Origin: Actinomycetes bacterium | GTDB lineage: Bacteria > Actinomycetota > Actinomycetes > Mycobacteriales > Mycobacteriaceae | Length of the DNA: 6,468 bases | NCBI GenBank assembly: GCA_023388385.1 | Contig: JAEWGK010000124.1 | Location: 1-6,468 of the forward strand | Reading direction: 5' to 3' | In this document: piece by piece, positions 5,978-6,468 of the stretch | Numbering within the stretch: the stretch's first letter is position 1 | Layout: each line of letters begins with the position of its first letter | Notes under the pieces: generated by a model | Told to the model about the DNA's origin: nothing | The model's database searches: none | Seen by the model: only the letters and a program-made list of their open reading frames with translations | Position numbers and translations under genes: made by a program

Positions 5978-6468
5978 ATGGACTTCGGAGGACGGGGCCG
6001 GCGGGGGCCGGTGAACGGCGACGGGGCGGGGGCGCCCTCCGACGCGCTGCTGCTGGCGGCGCACGCGGGCGGGGATTCGCGGGCCTTCCCGCTCCTCGCC
6101 GACCGGTACGGGCCACTGCTGTGGAAGACGATCCGGTCGATGGCCGACGACGACGAGGCCACGGCGGAGGTGCTCCAGGAAACGCTGCTGCGGGCCCACC
6201 GCGCCGCGGCGGGCTTCCGCATGGAGTCCACCGCGGCGACGTGGCTGACGACCATCGCGCGCCGCTGCGTCGTCGACCGGCGCCGGCGCGCCGTCGCACG
6301 GCCGGAGCTTGCGGCGGGCCACGAGGAGGCGCTGGGGCTCGGCCACGCCGGAGGACGGCACATCCGCCCGGGCGGCGGGGACGGCGGAGGAGGGGCGCTG
6401 CCGAAGGGCGGGGGAATCGCGGCGGCGGAGCGCGCGGCGGTCGCCGGGGCCGCGGTCGTGCACCGGGA
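5978..6468 (+). CDS. sigM: SigM-type ECF RNA polymerase sigma factor (3' partial)
   Basis: Translation from ATG 5978 stays open to the window edge, giving 163 full codons. Residues 23-104 are a sigma-70 region 2: LLLAAHAGGDSRAFPLLADR opens it, then EATAEVLQETLLRAHRAAAG (region 2.2, core-binding) and TWLTTIARRCVVDRRRR (region 2.4, -10 recognition). A linker follows, Gly-rich at 132-146. The last visible residues, AAAERAAVAGAAVVHR, look like the approach to region 4, which would lie beyond the window. Position after murJ matches sigM in Mycobacterium and Corynebacterium, where the genes that follow are usually an anti-sigma factor (mycobacteria) and trxB-trxA; corynebacterial SigM belongs to the disulfide-stress response. 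No clear Shine-Dalgarno precedes ATG 5978. GTG 6011 (codon 12), with GGGGG at 6003-6007, is a possible alternative start. I found no convincing SigM-type or housekeeping promoter upstream; TTCCAT at 5966-5971 sits at leaderless distance but lacks the key A. The family call is strong; the SigM subgroup rests mainly on gene order. Confidence 0.87.
   Translation, partial: MDFGGRGRRGPVNGDGAGAPSDALLLAAHAGGDSRAFPLLADRYGPLLWKTIRSMADDDEATAEVLQETLLRAHRAAAGFRMESTAATWLTTIARRCVVDRRRRAVARPELAAGHEEALGLGHAGGRHIRPGGGDGGGGALPKGGGIAAAERAAVAGAAVVHR

Noticed and set aside
5987..6013. GGAGGA at 5987-5992 as the ribosome binding site of a GTG start at 6011
   Set aside because: The spacing of 18 bases is too long; the sequence also reads as ordinary codons if translation starts at 5978.
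5970..6014. ATG at 5970 as an alternative sigM start
   Set aside because: It is in a different frame and meets TGA at 6012-6014 after 14 codons.
1..6468. Mobile elements, attachment sites, CRISPR arrays, tRNA or rRNA genes
   Set aside because: I saw no transposase, spaced direct repeats, cloverleaf or rRNA-like sequence. Composition is uniform throughout, so there is no sign of recent transfer.

Overview
The window is a very G+C-rich actinobacterial chromosome segment, roughly three quarters G+C by eye. Third codon positions are almost always G or C, and starts include GTG. Its three consecutive plus-strand genes are a secreted DUF6049-type protein, the lipid II flippase MurJ, and an ECF sigma factor. 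This matches the conserved block Rv3909-Rv3910(murJ)-sigM-trxB-trxA in Mycobacterium and the corresponding corynebacterial block. The MurJ protein is the long mycobacterial/corynebacterial form, with a flippase core, a pseudokinase and an extracytoplasmic discoidin-like domain. This points to the order Mycobacteriales (Corynebacteriales), perhaps a high-GC Corynebacterium or a relative. The species cannot be fixed from the window.

Layout: (i) 2-2476 encodes a large exported protein, cut at its 5' end by the window edge. It begins inside a signal peptide and ends with one membrane helix and a basic tail. (ii) 2477-2513 is a 37-bp gap with no properly spaced Shine-Dalgarno, but with a -10-like hexamer placed so that transcription could start on the first base of murJ (leaderless candidate). 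(iii) 2514-5858 encodes the 1114-residue MurJ. (iv) 5859-5977 is a 119-bp gap with a 7-bp GC-rich hairpin. (v) 5978-6468 is the start of a SigM-type sigma factor, open at the 3' edge of the window. It was found by direct translation because it has no stop inside the window.

How the genes fit together: MurJ moves the peptidoglycan precursor lipid II across the membrane. In mycobacteria its cytoplasmic pseudokinase is phosphorylated by the Ser/Thr kinase PknB and recruits the FHA protein FhaA, which couples precursor export to growth signals. The DUF6049 protein has almost its whole mass outside the membrane, and its fixed position before murJ suggests a cell-envelope role, but its function is unknown. 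SigM belongs to a stress-response sigma group and is normally followed by its regulator and thioredoxin genes, which would lie beyond this window.

I see no mobile element, CRISPR array, tRNA, rRNA or wholly new system. The best items for follow-up are the poorly understood DUF6049 protein with its paired cysteine motifs, the loss of two of the four classical MurJ arginines, the degenerate kinase fold, the leaderless murJ start, and the glycine-rich linker in the sigma factor.
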